Positions 1-6,666 of a stretch of 64,000 nucleotides of DNA are shown piece after piece. Made by a program: the position numbers and the translations under genes. Origin of the DNA: an uncultured Flavobacteriaceae bacterium (GTDB lineage Bacteria; Bacteroidota; Bacteroidia; Flavobacteriales; Flavobacteriaceae). The notes below the pieces were generated by a model. That model was not told the DNA's origin. It saw nothing but the letters and a program-made list of their open reading frames with translations, and ran no database searches. Every line of letters begins with the position of its first letter. Within the stretch, counting starts at the first letter, position 1. The DNA is taken from positions 1 to 64,000 of the forward strand of contig CAKZOO010000100.1 in NCBI GenBank assembly GCA_937136455.1, read 5' to 3'.

Positions 1-1
1 C

Positions 2-79
2 GAAGAAAACCATAACTACGTTTACCTTGGTCGTATCGTTACTGCTGTACGTGAAGCTATTATTAATCAGGAGGATTAG
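2..79 (+). CDS. C-terminal end of a gene entering from the left (partial)
   Basis: An open frame runs from the window edge to a TAG stop and encodes the last 25 residues, ending in VREAIINQED. Nothing in this fragment identifies a family. Its stop is followed at once by the ATG of the next gene, and the GGAGG inside its last codons serves as the ribosome site for that gene, so the two are probably translated as a pair. Confidence 0.6.
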   Translation, partial: EENHNYVYLGRIVTAVREAIINQED

Positions 80-250
80 ATGCTACTTATCTTATTGATA
101 GTTGTTGGTCTAGGTTACTTAACCTTGCTCGAAAAGAAGGGAGTAAGTTTAGATCCTTGCGACATGTCTTGGAAAGAGTTTATATTGGTTTTAATGCTTG
201 TACCTACCTTCTGGGTAGTAATAGGGTTGTACTTATATTTTATGCAATAA
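80..250 (+). CDS. small two-TM membrane protein
   Basis: This 56-residue protein has a hydrophobic N-terminus (LLILLIVVGLGYLTLL), a short polar loop with Cys and Asp, and a second hydrophobic stretch (about residues 33-55). Both segments are long enough to span a membrane. A GGAGG lies 7 nt before the ATG, within the previous gene's last codons. It faces the lysis cassette across a terminator, so a lysis accessory role is possible but not shown. Family unknown. Confidence 0.65.
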   Translation: MLLILLIVVGLGYLTLLEKKGVSLDPCDMSWKEFILVLMLVPTFWVVIGLYLYFMQ

Positions 251-280
251 CAAAAAGACCTGCCATTCGGCAGGTCATCT
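251..280 (-). terminator. rho-independent terminator of the minus-strand lysis cassette
   Basis: GACCTGCC (257-264) pairs perfectly with GGCAGGTC (269-276) around a 4-nt loop. On the minus strand the hairpin is followed by CTTTTTG, the expected U-tract. It lies between converging genes and may also slow plus-strand transcripts. Confidence 0.85.
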
Positions 281-285
281 CATAT

Positions 286-471
286 CTAATTATCAGAATA
301 TTCTTTATTATACAGTGCTTCATCACCTGTCACATCTTGGTGTTCATAATCTCGATTCCAAATACTTGGACTATTACTGGCTGCCATACAACTGGTACAA
401 AGGTCTAAGCTATGTTGTTGCTTACTTCCGTAATTAATGTGGACGTAGTTACCGCAAATACATGTAGCCAT
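286..471 (-). CDS. small putative zinc-binding protein
   Basis: The 61-residue product has a CxC pair (residues 4-6) and a CxxC pair (residues 25-28, LCTSC), which together look like a four-cysteine zinc ribbon. The rest is polar. It is the last gene of the minus-strand lysis cassette, starting 3 nt after the holin-like gene stop with GAGAGGA upstream, and ends just before the terminator. Function unknown. Confidence 0.65.
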   Translation of the reverse strand: MATCICGNYVHINYGSKQQHSLDLCTSCMAASNSPSIWNRDYEHQDVTGDEALYNKEYSDN

Positions 472-473
472 AG

Positions 474-938
474 TTATTTTCCTCTCTTAAAGTTAAACAT
501 GCTCATCACTTGGTCTAAACCCTTACGATATCCCCAGCTAAGGAACGTCATCATCAGGATAACTACTATATACCAAGTTGGAGCTGTATCTAAGTTCTTT
601 AGAGCTTCTGAAGCAGCCTGTGCAAGCATGCCTTCTTTGTAGGCACCCACCATGACCAGGTCTACAAAAGGTGAAAGGAACATATTAACCAGTGGGATAC
701 TGAAGATAATTAGCCACCACTCATCTTTCCAAGATTTATCCATCTGACGTACACGTTCAGCATCGATATCCAATTGTGCAGTCACTTGTTTCAGCTTTAT
801 TTCATTTTCAACTCTTACGGATTCTTGTTTGATTGCCAACTCTTGTTTGGCTTGCTCTTGTTTTCCTTCCCACCAACTTTGTAAGAAAGAAAAACCACCA
901 GTAAGAATACCCTTAATGATCGTAGGTACCATACTCAA
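474..938 (-). CDS. 3TM holin-like protein
   Basis: The 154-residue product matches the general layout of the three-TM holin family found in phages and gene-transfer agents. It has an amphipathic N-terminal helix, a charged coiled region rich in K/E/Q (about 24-65), a conserved-looking WKDEWW segment, and hydrophobic segments near residues 73-97 and 118-140, ending in basic FNFKRGK. Holins form inner-membrane lesions that time lysis. It overlaps its upstream membrane-protein gene by 4 nt (ATGA), a coupled lysis cassette. Family assignment rests on motif reading. Confidence 0.7.
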   Translation of the reverse strand: MSMVPTIIKGILTGGFSFLQSWWEGKQEQAKQELAIKQESVRVENEIKLKQVTAQLDIDAERVRQMDKSWKDEWWLIIFSIPLVNMFLSPFVDLVMVGAYKEGMLAQAASEALKNLDTAPTWYIVVILMMTFLSWGYRKGLDQVMSMFNFKRGK

Positions 939-1396
939 ATCCTCAACATTGTTTGTTCTGCAGCGTATAACAACCCTACAGTGTAATTCAATTTCTCATC
1001 ATCCTTGCCAAAATACCAACTCAATCCTTGTATCATTAATATCCACATCTCCCGTGTTATTCTGTGGCTGTACTCTAAGTACCATTCAGGGAGGGAAAGA
1101 ATCAAATCTACTGGTTGGAAAAACACGACAGTATAATTTAAAAGTAATAAAGCAATTGGTAATATAAGTAAAGAACTTAACCAATCAACAGTACTGGTAA
1201 CTGAGATGTAAAAGAGGGTTACAAAGAGGAGGATACAAGCTACCACACCTGCATACATAGGTTCCGGAATGTACATAGAAGATATTATACTACCAGAATA
1301 CCCATACAACAGGATACGACTTGTATATCTCACCTCTTCATATTTACTAAACTCTCCGTAGAGAACCAGAATAAATGGAAGTAAGAAAGGTGTCAT
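935..1396 (-). CDS. multi-TM membrane protein of the lysis cassette
   Basis: The 153-residue product has about four hydrophobic segments (near residues 1-14, 27-45, 47-66 and 71-95) and a more polar C-terminal third containing many Trp and Tyr. No family was recognised. It sits between a TM/coiled-coil protein and the 3TM holin-like protein and overlaps the latter by 4 nt, so it may be a second holin, an antiholin or a host-envelope modifier (inference from position only). Confidence 0.65.
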   Translation of the reverse strand: MTPFLLPFILVLYGEFSKYEEVRYTSRILLYGYSGSIISSMYIPEPMYAGVVACILLFVTLFYISVTSTVDWLSSLLILPIALLLLNYTVVFFQPVDLILSLPEWYLEYSHRITREMWILMIQGLSWYFGKDDEKLNYTVGLLYAAEQTMLRI

Positions 1397-1411
1397 GTAA
1401 CACCTCCTTAG

Positions 1412-1768
1412 TCATCGATCAATCTTAGCTTTGTTTACAGCAGCTTCTAGACGAACTTCTGCAATACTTTCCTTCAACTCTACGTGACGATCCATTGATT
1501 GTTGCTTCATATCTGTAAGGTGGTCTAAGAGGATTTGATTACGTTCATCACTTTTCTCTTCTGCCTTACGTTGATCTTCACAAAACTTATCGAATTTATC
1601 GTCAAGGTCTTCAAACCTACCTTCAAGCTTTTCCACTTGTCTTGTCAGTTCGTCTTGATGTTTAAGTTTACCGTGGAACCATTTACCTAGAGGAATCAAG
1701 ATCCCTACCGTAAATGCAATCCAGTATTTTAGAAACCACTCTAATAGATCCTGTAATATTACCTGCAT
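1412..1768 (-). CDS. single-TM protein with long coiled coil
   Basis: The 118-residue product has one TM segment (about residues 13-30, YWIAFTVGILIPLGKWF) followed by an almost uninterrupted charged helix with heptad-like spacing, a coiled coil. This resembles small inner-membrane spanin-like or tail-assembly proteins, but no lipoprotein partner was found next to it. It is the first gene of the cassette. A TATAAT (minus strand, 1811-1816) lies upstream without a clear -35. Confidence 0.65.
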   Translation of the reverse strand: MQVILQDLLEWFLKYWIAFTVGILIPLGKWFHGKLKHQDELTRQVEKLEGRFEDLDDKFDKFCEDQRKAEEKSDERNQILLDHLTDMKQQSMDRHVELKESIAEVRLEAAVNKAKIDR

Positions 1769-2499
1769 TACTGTTAAGCCTTTATTATTTTAAATCATCC
1801 TGTACCTGTAATTATATCATGAAATAATATTGACATGTGCATAAAGGTGTGTATTGAATGGATTATTTTTGATTATTCTCAAGAGTAGGAAATTTGGACG
1901 AAGAAAATCCCGTAACCAGAGCCAGAGACAATTTAAAGTCTAAGGGTAGTTACGGGATAATGTCATTAAACCGTTTTATACTTAGCGACATGACAAGTTC
2001 CAAGTGGCTAATGAAGTGGCTTGTGTTTTGCACCTTTACCTACTAGTTGTGTGTAGGGATTGTGTGCACATGTGTACAGTGGTCAATCTTCAAGCGTTGT
2101 TTTAATTACAAACTGCACAAGGTTCACGTACTTACATTACGCTTAGGATGATATGTAAACATAGTCTGTCCGAATTATCTTGTGACTCTTAGGTTTATTT
2201 GCGTTCTTGTTGGACGTATGTTACTGATCAGGTAAATCACTACGCTACCCAACTACGGGTCACATCGTAACCAAGGGATACCTGTAACACTTATGTTTAC
2301 AGTGGTCTTGGATTATCTATACAACGCAACCTTCCGAGCATCAATACCTATACAAGCGGAAGAGACTGCGGGGCGGATTTTATTAATATACTTGGTGTAA
2401 CACAACACAGACCAAAAGTTCTCTGTCGACAAGGTGGTAGTTCTGTAACAAGTACAGTGTGAGGCTCGTCTTAACCCTTGTGTAGGTGTTGTGTTAATT
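1769..2499. other. gene-free stretch with inverted repeat and tRNA-like fragments
   Basis: No convincing protein gene was found on either strand. It contains an inverted repeat at 1907-1958. On the minus strand around 2180-2280 there are D-arm-like and anticodon-arm-like pieces (a loop CTGATCA would read anticodon GAT) without a proper T-arm. It may hold decayed tRNA genes or structured RNA continuing the cluster to the right. Confidence 0.4.
1907..1958. repeat. 10-bp inverted repeat (possible RNA hairpin)
   Basis: ATCCCGTAAC at 1907-1916 is exactly complementary to GTTACGGGAT at 1949-1958, with a 32-nt loop. No U-tract follows on either strand, so it is not a simple terminator. It may fold the leader of the lysis transcript or be part of a small RNA. 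Confidence 0.5.
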
Positions 2500-2576
2500 T
2501 GGTGAGTCTTCTGGGGTATGATCCCAGAACCAACGGGTTATGAGCCACGCTGCTCTGCCAATTGAGCTAAAGACCC
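2500..2576 (-). tRNA. tRNA-Met-like (CAT)
   Basis: Reading the minus strand, the acceptor GGGTCTT pairs with AAGACTC, the D-arm is GCTC-AATTGGCA-GAGC, the anticodon loop is CTCATAA, the T-stem is CTGGG/CCCAG, and A plus an encoded CCA ends it. Two things are odd. The 5' side of the anticodon stem has an extra nucleotide (GCGTGG against CCCGT), and the T-loop reads ATCATAC instead of the usual TTCRA pattern. It could be an elongator Met (or Ile2) tRNA that is diverged or decaying. Confidence 0.65.
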
Positions 2577-2582
2577 TTTGTT

Positions 2583-2666
2583 TGGTAGAGGTAGTGAGAT
2601 TTGAACTCACGATACAAACCACTTATTCAGTGGGTGACAATCCACCTGCCATTATAGTCTACCTCT
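2583..2666 (-). tRNA. tRNA-like gene, Asp(GTC)-like anticodon, atypical
   Basis: The minus strand gives acceptor AGAGGTA/TACCTCT, a perfect T-arm GTGAG-TTCAAAT-CTCAC, discriminator A and encoded CCA. The anticodon stem GGTGG/CCACT encloses an 8-nt loop ATTGTCAC rather than 7 nt. The loop looks like the Asp loop with one extra base. The variable region is about 18 nt, unusual for Asp. The isotype is therefore uncertain. Confidence 0.5.
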
Positions 2667-2672
2667 ATTGTT

Positions 2673-2760
2673 TGGAGCCTCGGAGGAGTTTCATCCTCTC
2701 TTTAGTTTATGTCCATTGTCTAGAATTGCATAACTCTTTATAGTGGGTACACCACGAGGC
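2673..2760 (-). tRNA. degenerate tRNA-like element with encoded CCA
   Basis: On the minus strand GCCTCG pairs with CGAGGC, followed by T and CCA. A 5-bp T-stem-like hairpin GAGGA/TCCTC has a 6-nt loop. I could not place a normal anticodon arm, so no isotype is given. It is likely a decayed class II tRNA or a tRNA mimic. A further TGG-ended segment at 2769 shows even less structure. Confidence 0.3.
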
Positions 2761-2908
2761 ATTGTTTGGTCGGAAGAGGTAGCCGTTACCCTACTCTATA
2801 CACCTCCACGCCACACCTTTAACACTAATCTTCCCATACTTCGACGATACTAATTAGTTTGCATGTGACTCGGTGACACGTAACTCTCCGCGCATCTTCC
2901 GTTTGTAC

Positions 2909-2984
2909 TGGAGTCACATATCGGTCTCGAACCGATCACCTTCAGGGTGGAAACCTGACGCTCTACCTGATGAGCTAATGTGAC
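2909..2984 (-). tRNA. tRNA-Gly(TCC)
   Basis: This is the one fully regular tRNA of the cluster. Minus strand: acceptor GTCACAT/ATGTGAC, D-arm GCTC/GAGC, anticodon stem TCAGG/CCTGA around the 7-nt loop TTTCCAC (anticodon TCC, decoding GGA), T-arm ATCGG-TTCGAGA-CCGAT, discriminator T (normal for bacterial Gly) and encoded CCA. Confidence 0.93.
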
Positions 2985-3015
2985 AAATTTTTAACTTAAG
3001 AATAAATACTCTCTG

Positions 3016-3087
3016 CGTTCCGTACTGGACTCGAACCAGTGACTGAAGCTTAGGAAGCAACTGTTATATCCTCTTAACTAACAGAAC
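3016..3087 (-). tRNA. tRNA-Arg(CCT)-like, no encoded CCA
   Basis: Minus strand: acceptor GTTCTGT/ACGGAAC with one G-T pair, D-arm GTTA/TAAC, anticodon loop TTCCTAA (CCT, decoding AGG) and T-arm ACTGG-TTCGAGT-CCAGT. The anticodon stem GTTGC/GCTTC has two T-T mismatches, and the 3' end reads GCAG instead of CCA, so host CCA addition would be needed. It could be functional but weakened. Confidence 0.7.
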
Positions 3088-3408
3088 ATAGAAAATACTC
3101 ATTATTAAATTGTTGGTGGAGCTAGAGTCACAGGGAACTAATATGCTCATCTTATACTGGACGGTTGCGAGGGCACTCCATTCCTCTCCAGTGAGACACC
3201 AAGGCGTTTGAGGTCTCAAATAAATGAAAGTTTCTATTACAATCTCCAAAACCTCACGTACTTAGCTATCTGATTTGACGGTCTTAAGGCTAAGTTGTGG
3301 GTACAACAAACTAAAATAGGATAAAATAATGTAATAGAACTTTCTATAGTTAATCTATTATTTGTGAGAATACTTTCTCAACTCTTGTATTTAATTATAT
3401 CTGGTTAG
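3088..3408. other. gene-free stretch between tRNA cluster and minus-strand genes
   Basis: No protein gene is supported. A short inverted repeat CTTAGC (3261-3266) / GCTAAG (3289-3294) is present. A CCA-like end on the minus strand near 3113 lacks a convincing cloverleaf. It presumably forms the 3' untranslated end of the long minus operon and the precursor of the tRNAs. Confidence 0.4.
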
Positions 3409-3621
3409 TTATTGGTTGTCAACATAATCTAACATGTTTTCAAGAAATATTTGAGCACCGTGTTTATTGTCGAAACCTGTAACTGTTACTTCAGAATCCC
3501 ACCAATCAACAGTACTACCGATAGGTTCGTGATGATTTAAATACTCTTTAGCTTTACCTATTTCGTAAGAACTTTCAAACTCGTGGTGTATGAAGTAAAG
3601 TTCTTCTTGATGTACTGGCAT
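3409..3621 (-). CDS. hypothetical protein, 70 aa
   Basis: This is a small acidic, aromatic-rich protein without signal, TM or recognisable motif. It starts 2 nt after the stop of the upstream 62-residue gene, with AGGAGG before the ATG. It is the last protein gene of the long minus operon before the tRNA region. Function unknown. Confidence 0.6.
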   Translation of the reverse strand: MPVHQEELYFIHHEFESSYEIGKAKEYLNHHEPIGSTVDWWDSEVTVTGFDNKHGAQIFLENMLDYVDNQ

Positions 3622-3623
3622 TT

Positions 3624-3812
3624 TTAGCCTCCTACTTTATGATTCTTTTTCTCAATGAATGCAATATACTCATTCGGGTAATAATACATAATCTCATCGA
3701 GAACCTTAACTGTTTGTGTATCCATCTTACTAATGCATGTTGTATCTGTCAACAGTTTTTCTAGATATTTTTTAGCATCATAAGATGAAATTTTGTTTTT
3801 AGTTTTAGACAT
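3624..3812 (-). CDS. hypothetical protein, 62 aa
   Basis: Lysine-rich N-terminus (MSKTKNKISSYDAKKYLEK) and a helical middle; no known motif. It is packed tightly between its neighbours in the minus operon, with a GGAAGGTGAG ribosome site. Function unknown. Confidence 0.6.
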   Translation of the reverse strand: MSKTKNKISSYDAKKYLEKLLTDTTCISKMDTQTVKVLDEIMYYYPNEYIAFIEKKNHKVGG

Positions 3813-3829
3813 TACTCACCTTCCCTCCT

Positions 3830-4357
3830 TTATCGGATAGCATTGTTCATGACACGTTTATTGTTCTTGGACAGTTCAACTCCCCACCCAATACGGTACC
3901 CTTCTTCTGTAATGTAAGTTTTAGCTTTGTAATACTCTCCGTTCATTCCTGAAAAGTATAGCATATTCTCTTTCAACCAACCTACAACCTTAGTTTTAAC
4001 TCCTTTGAAAATAATGTAAGTAGTTAAACTATTGAGCAACAGGTCATCATCATTGTAGACGCTTTCGAACTTTGCAGCACTTACAGGCTGTATACTCTTA
4101 CCCTTCAAACTGCTACAACGGTAACGGTAATATTGTGCCCATTCTGGAGCTGCATGTTCGCAATATTTTAAGTCAAAACTGGAAGAGTACAGATCAGAGG
4201 TTCCTCCAAAGTAGTAGCCTCTTTCTATGTCCTTATCTGTAAGTATGTGGTAACTTGCGTATCTTACATTATGGTTTTTAGAAAAGGTACCTTTTTCTGC
4301 ATAGTAAGGGTTTGAATTAGAAATCCTTACACATTGCCCTGCTTTAAAATTACTCAT
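3830..4357 (-). CDS. hypothetical protein, 175 aa
   Basis: Start chosen at MSNFKAGQCV, because GAGGAG lies 6 nt upstream; a longer form would start 12 nt earlier. The N-terminal part (about residues 2-55) resembles an SH3-like barrel region (FKAGQCVRISN...) and the C-terminal half contains FKGVKTKVVGWLKENML. No family could be named. It overlaps the end of the upstream 72-residue gene by 8 nt, indicating translational coupling. Confidence 0.65.
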   Translation of the reverse strand: MSNFKAGQCVRISNSNPYYAEKGTFSKNHNVRYASYHILTDKDIERGYYFGGTSDLYSSSFDLKYCEHAAPEWAQYYRYRCSSLKGKSIQPVSAAKFESVYNDDDLLLNSLTTYIIFKGVKTKVVGWLKENMLYFSGMNGEYYKAKTYITEEGYRIGWGVELSKNNKRVMNNAIR

Positions 4358-4568
4358 AATTCTCCTCAAACTTTTGTAACACCGTATCGTAAAACATTTT
4401 GTATGTTATATCTTCGTCACCTAAAGTAATCATAGCAACTTCTACGTAAGAGTCAAGAAGAATTTTCAATGTTTCTTTATCTTCTGTACGATTCAACTCT
4501 TGCTTCCAGATGGTATTGGTTATTGAAGAATCTTTGATGATTTCTAGGATGTTAAATTTATTGTTCAT
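4350..4568 (-). CDS. hypothetical protein, tandem paralogue A
   Basis: The 72-residue product is clearly related to the next gene upstream. Both have the order ILE/D-x-V/I-K, S-x-I-T, an E-L-x-x-T-E-D motif, a central leucine-rich helix, and end in FEE. The pair likely arose by tandem duplication. Stops and starts overlap by 4 nt on the upstream side and 8 nt on the downstream side. Function unknown. Confidence 0.65.
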   Translation of the reverse strand: MNNKFNILEIIKDSSITNTIWKQELNRTEDKETLKILLDSYVEVAMITLGDEDITYKMFYDTVLQKFEENYE

Positions 4569-4777
4569 ACTTCAGCCTCCTCAAAACAATGGAAAACTTT
4601 GTTATAGACCTCGATATAGGATATGTTTAATTGTGGAGTGCCCTTAATGATATCGAGGTAACAGTGGAGTAGGCATTTTAAAACTTTTTCATCTTCAGTA
4701 CAATCAAGTTCGTGTAACCAAAAGTTATAAGTTATTGGACTTATTTTTACAAGGTCTAGGATACTAGAATTCCCCAT
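4565..4777 (-). CDS. hypothetical protein, tandem paralogue B
   Basis: The 70-residue product is paralogous to the adjacent downstream gene (shared I-L, ITxxxW, ELxxTED and C-terminal FEE positions) but richer in Cys (CLLHCY, FHCFEE). It overlaps the NADAR gene stop by 14 nt, so translation is probably coupled to that gene. Function unknown. Confidence 0.65.
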   Translation of the reverse strand: MGNSSILDLVKISPITYNFWLHELDCTEDEKVLKCLLHCYLDIIKGTPQLNISYIEVYNKVFHCFEEAEV

Positions 4778-5213
4778 TGTTAATTTCCTCCCGTAATTGC
4801 ATTAATAATCTACCGAGATGATTTTCGCCCATTTCAGTTTTCAAACAGACGCCCCAGTAAATATCATTCCACCAATTATACTCTACAAGTTTTGTTTGTC
4901 CAGTATTGATTAACTTCTGACGTAACTTGGGGTTTTGTTTAGAGAACTTATAACGAAGCCCATACAACATTACATCAAGCTTGATATCCTCCCAATCCTC
5001 TCGTAAAGGGAAACTGTTACCGAACTTCTTCAACCCTTTTGAAGGGTGTTCACATACCTGTTTACGAATCTCAGGATCGGTGGTCTTCATTGCGACATAA
5101 AAATGTTCGTTAGTTGGGAAAGTTAAATCTCCACGTACCATAGGTTTATCAAAGTAAGTAAAGTTTGACAGGAATGAATATCCTTCCCTGAAACCTTTAG
5201 ATGTTTCTTCCAT
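4764..5213 (-). CDS. NADAR-domain protein (YbiA-like)
   Basis: The 149-residue product has the NADAR/YbiA signature order: an N-terminal F-L-S-N-F (YSFLSNFTYF), then FPTNEHFYVAMK, a K-G-x-K-K-F-G-N segment, an R-x-D-W-x-x-x-K segment, a helix ending in Y-K-F-x-x-N, a TGQTKLVEYNWWNDIYWG motif and a final G-x-N-x-L-G-R-L-L-M. Family members are glycosidases acting on N-glycosides; some remove ADP-ribose from guanine in DNA and protect against DarT-type toxins. A counter-defence role here is an inference. It lies two genes downstream of a SLOG-fold protein gene, another nucleotide/ADP-ribose-linked fold. Confidence 0.85.
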   Translation of the reverse strand: MEETSKGFREGYSFLSNFTYFDKPMVRGDLTFPTNEHFYVAMKTTDPEIRKQVCEHPSKGLKKFGNSFPLREDWEDIKLDVMLYGLRYKFSKQNPKLRQKLINTGQTKLVEYNWWNDIYWGVCLKTEMGENHLGRLLMQLREEINNGEF

Positions 5214-5598
5214 TGAACCTCCAATATTTATAAACTTTTAAGTTTGCTTGGTCTGCAGTTAGTATAAGGGTACCCTCGTCATACCAATATTGTAAATTTC
5301 CCGTAATAATCTTCATAAAATTATTATGTTTCAATTTGAAGTTGTTAGTACTTTCAATAATCTTTTTGATTTGTTCACTAGAGATGTTGTATTTAAACAT
5401 AAGATATTCGTCAAGAGCTTTCTCAACTTCAATAGGAAATTGTAAGTAAGGGTTCATAAAACCTCCGATGGTGTATTGTTTATACTTTTCTTGATACTCC
5501 TCGTCGGCTATTTTAACCTTTGGCAGATCAGGGTGTTTGAACAAATACTGCGTGTTCTTGAAAAACAATGCTCGTTTACAGTCGAATTCATCTTTCAC
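5197..5598 (-). CDS. hypothetical protein between NADAR and SLOG genes
   Basis: This 133-residue product starts at GTG with GGAGG 7 nt upstream. It is rich in Lys, Tyr and Phe; a motif WYDEGTLILT lies near the C-terminus, and no domain could be named. It overlaps the NADAR gene by 17 nt, so the two are co-translated. The neighbours suggest a role linked to nucleotide or ADP-ribose chemistry, but nothing in the protein itself proves this. Confidence 0.6.
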   Translation of the reverse strand: MKDEFDCKRALFFKNTQYLFKHPDLPKVKIADEEYQEKYKQYTIGGFMNPYLQFPIEVEKALDEYLMFKYNISSEQIKKIIESTNNFKLKHNNFMKIITGNLQYWYDEGTLILTADQANLKVYKYWRFNGRNI

Positions 5599-5599
5599 A

Positions 5600-6031
5600 T
5601 CATACCTCCATTAATTTCCCGTTGTAATCGAAGACTCGGTAAGGTTTACCGGACTTTTTGATTTTAGTGATCATATCACGAGTCCCACGAGATTTTCCGT
5701 CCCAAAAAGCTAGGAGATGAGTACAAACATCCTCCATTTCACTGTTTCTCCAATGTCCGGCTACGGCATTGTACGGTTTACCGAACCTGTTGTACTTCAC
5801 TACGGCACCTTCAACTTCAATATCGTCCCAGTCAGGTATATGGTAACTGATCTTAACACCTTCGTGTTTGTGAAGTTTGTACCACTCCTCTCCACAAGTG
5901 TCAGCTCCGAGAGCCTTTCCGCACACTATAGTTATATCTTCCGCCGGAGTGTTAGCTGTAACTTTATCGATTATACGGAAACCAAGTTCAAAGTCAACAA
6001 AATCACGACCCCCTGCTACTATTAGGTTCAT
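5600..6031 (-). CDS. SLOG-family protein (DUF2493, YspA/cpYpsA-related)
   Basis: The 143-residue product begins with the hallmark VAGGRDF, followed by ITIVCGKALGADTCGEEW and a Rossmann-like alternation, then the K-Y-N-R...AGHWRN(S)EM segment, ending with FWDGKSRGTRDMI and KKSGKPYRVF. These are the standard DUF2493/SLOG positions; G-G-R-D, G-A-D and G-T-x-x-M form the nucleotide-binding pocket in the family. SLOG proteins bind nucleotide derivatives and occur in phages and in defence islands. It overlaps the upstream endonuclease stop by 4 nt. Confidence 0.85.
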   Translation of the reverse strand: MNLIVAGGRDFVDFELGFRIIDKVTANTPAEDITIVCGKALGADTCGEEWYKLHKHEGVKISYHIPDWDDIEVEGAVVKYNRFGKPYNAVAGHWRNSEMEDVCTHLLAFWDGKSRGTRDMITKIKKSGKPYRVFDYNGKLMEV

Positions 6032-6666
6032 GAGGCAGTCTCCTTGTATTCTCCAGAGTACTCCTCTATCATTTTTAGCACGGAGGCGTACAAATCTGCA
6101 GGAACGTAACCTTCAATCTTTAAATCCTCCAAGTATTCCAGTTTCCTTTTAACAAACTGGTCACTTGCATCTTTAGGAGTTTTGTAAGAACCAACGTAAG
6201 ACCCGTAACGTTTTAGAGGGTCTTTGCACCACACTAGATATTTACCATCCTTTTCTCCTACACCTTTATAACCTCCAGAAGATTGTCGCTCATCTTTGGA
6301 TACAAAATTATTTAAGGTATTAGAGATAAATATACAAGTTTCGGGAGAGTACAAAGTATTATCTTTTATCTTGAAATCCTTATCTAATTGCAATCTCTTA
6401 CCGGAAGGGTCTTTCCCTATCTTATCTTTTGCCCACTTATGAAAATTCATAAAACTTAACCACTCATCACACACTTGACACCCTTTGTATGTGGGATATT
6501 TTTTGTGGTATTGTGCAGAATAGCAACGCTTCATCATACCTTTCCAAGCTACAAAAATAGGACATTCCCATACAATAACCCGCTTACCAGAAGATCTGTC
6601 ATACTCTCTTGTAGGATAGTCAGAGTCATTTATCCCAACCCCGTGAATTTTACCTCTCCTAAGCAC
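6028..6666 (-). CDS. HNH-type homing endonuclease family protein
   Basis: GTG at 6666 is preferred because GGGAGG lies 6 nt before it; an ATG 18 nt further upstream has a poor ribosome site. The 212-residue product shows the phage endonuclease order GVGIND, CPxxxxWKGMMKRCYS, GCQVCDEWLSFMNFHKW, LDKD, YSPETC and NNF, then a C-terminal DNA-binding-like repeat (GKYLVWCKDP). Two relatives occur in this window, at 20801-22099 (C-terminal part) and 36810-37433. It sits directly behind the helicase gene and overlaps its stop, a typical insertion site for a free-standing homing gene. Confidence 0.7.
   Translation of the reverse strand: MLRRGKIHGVGINDSDYPTREYDRSSGKRVIVWECPIFVAWKGMMKRCYSAQYHKKYPTYKGCQVCDEWLSFMNFHKWAKDKIGKDPSGKRLQLDKDFKIKDNTLYSPETCIFISNTLNNFVSKDERQSSGGYKGVGEKDGKYLVWCKDPLKRYGSYVGSYKTPKDASDQFVKRKLEYLEDLKIEGYVPADLYASVLKMIEEYSGEYKETAS

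Noticed and set aside
2760..2901. Possible tRNA between TGG at 2769 and TCTTCCG at 2895-2901
   Set aside because: The acceptor arms are 133 nt apart and no D-, anticodon or T-arm fits; unsupported.
2540..3249. Open frames of 60-70 codons on both strands
   Set aside because: They run across the tRNA genes and lack ribosome sites.
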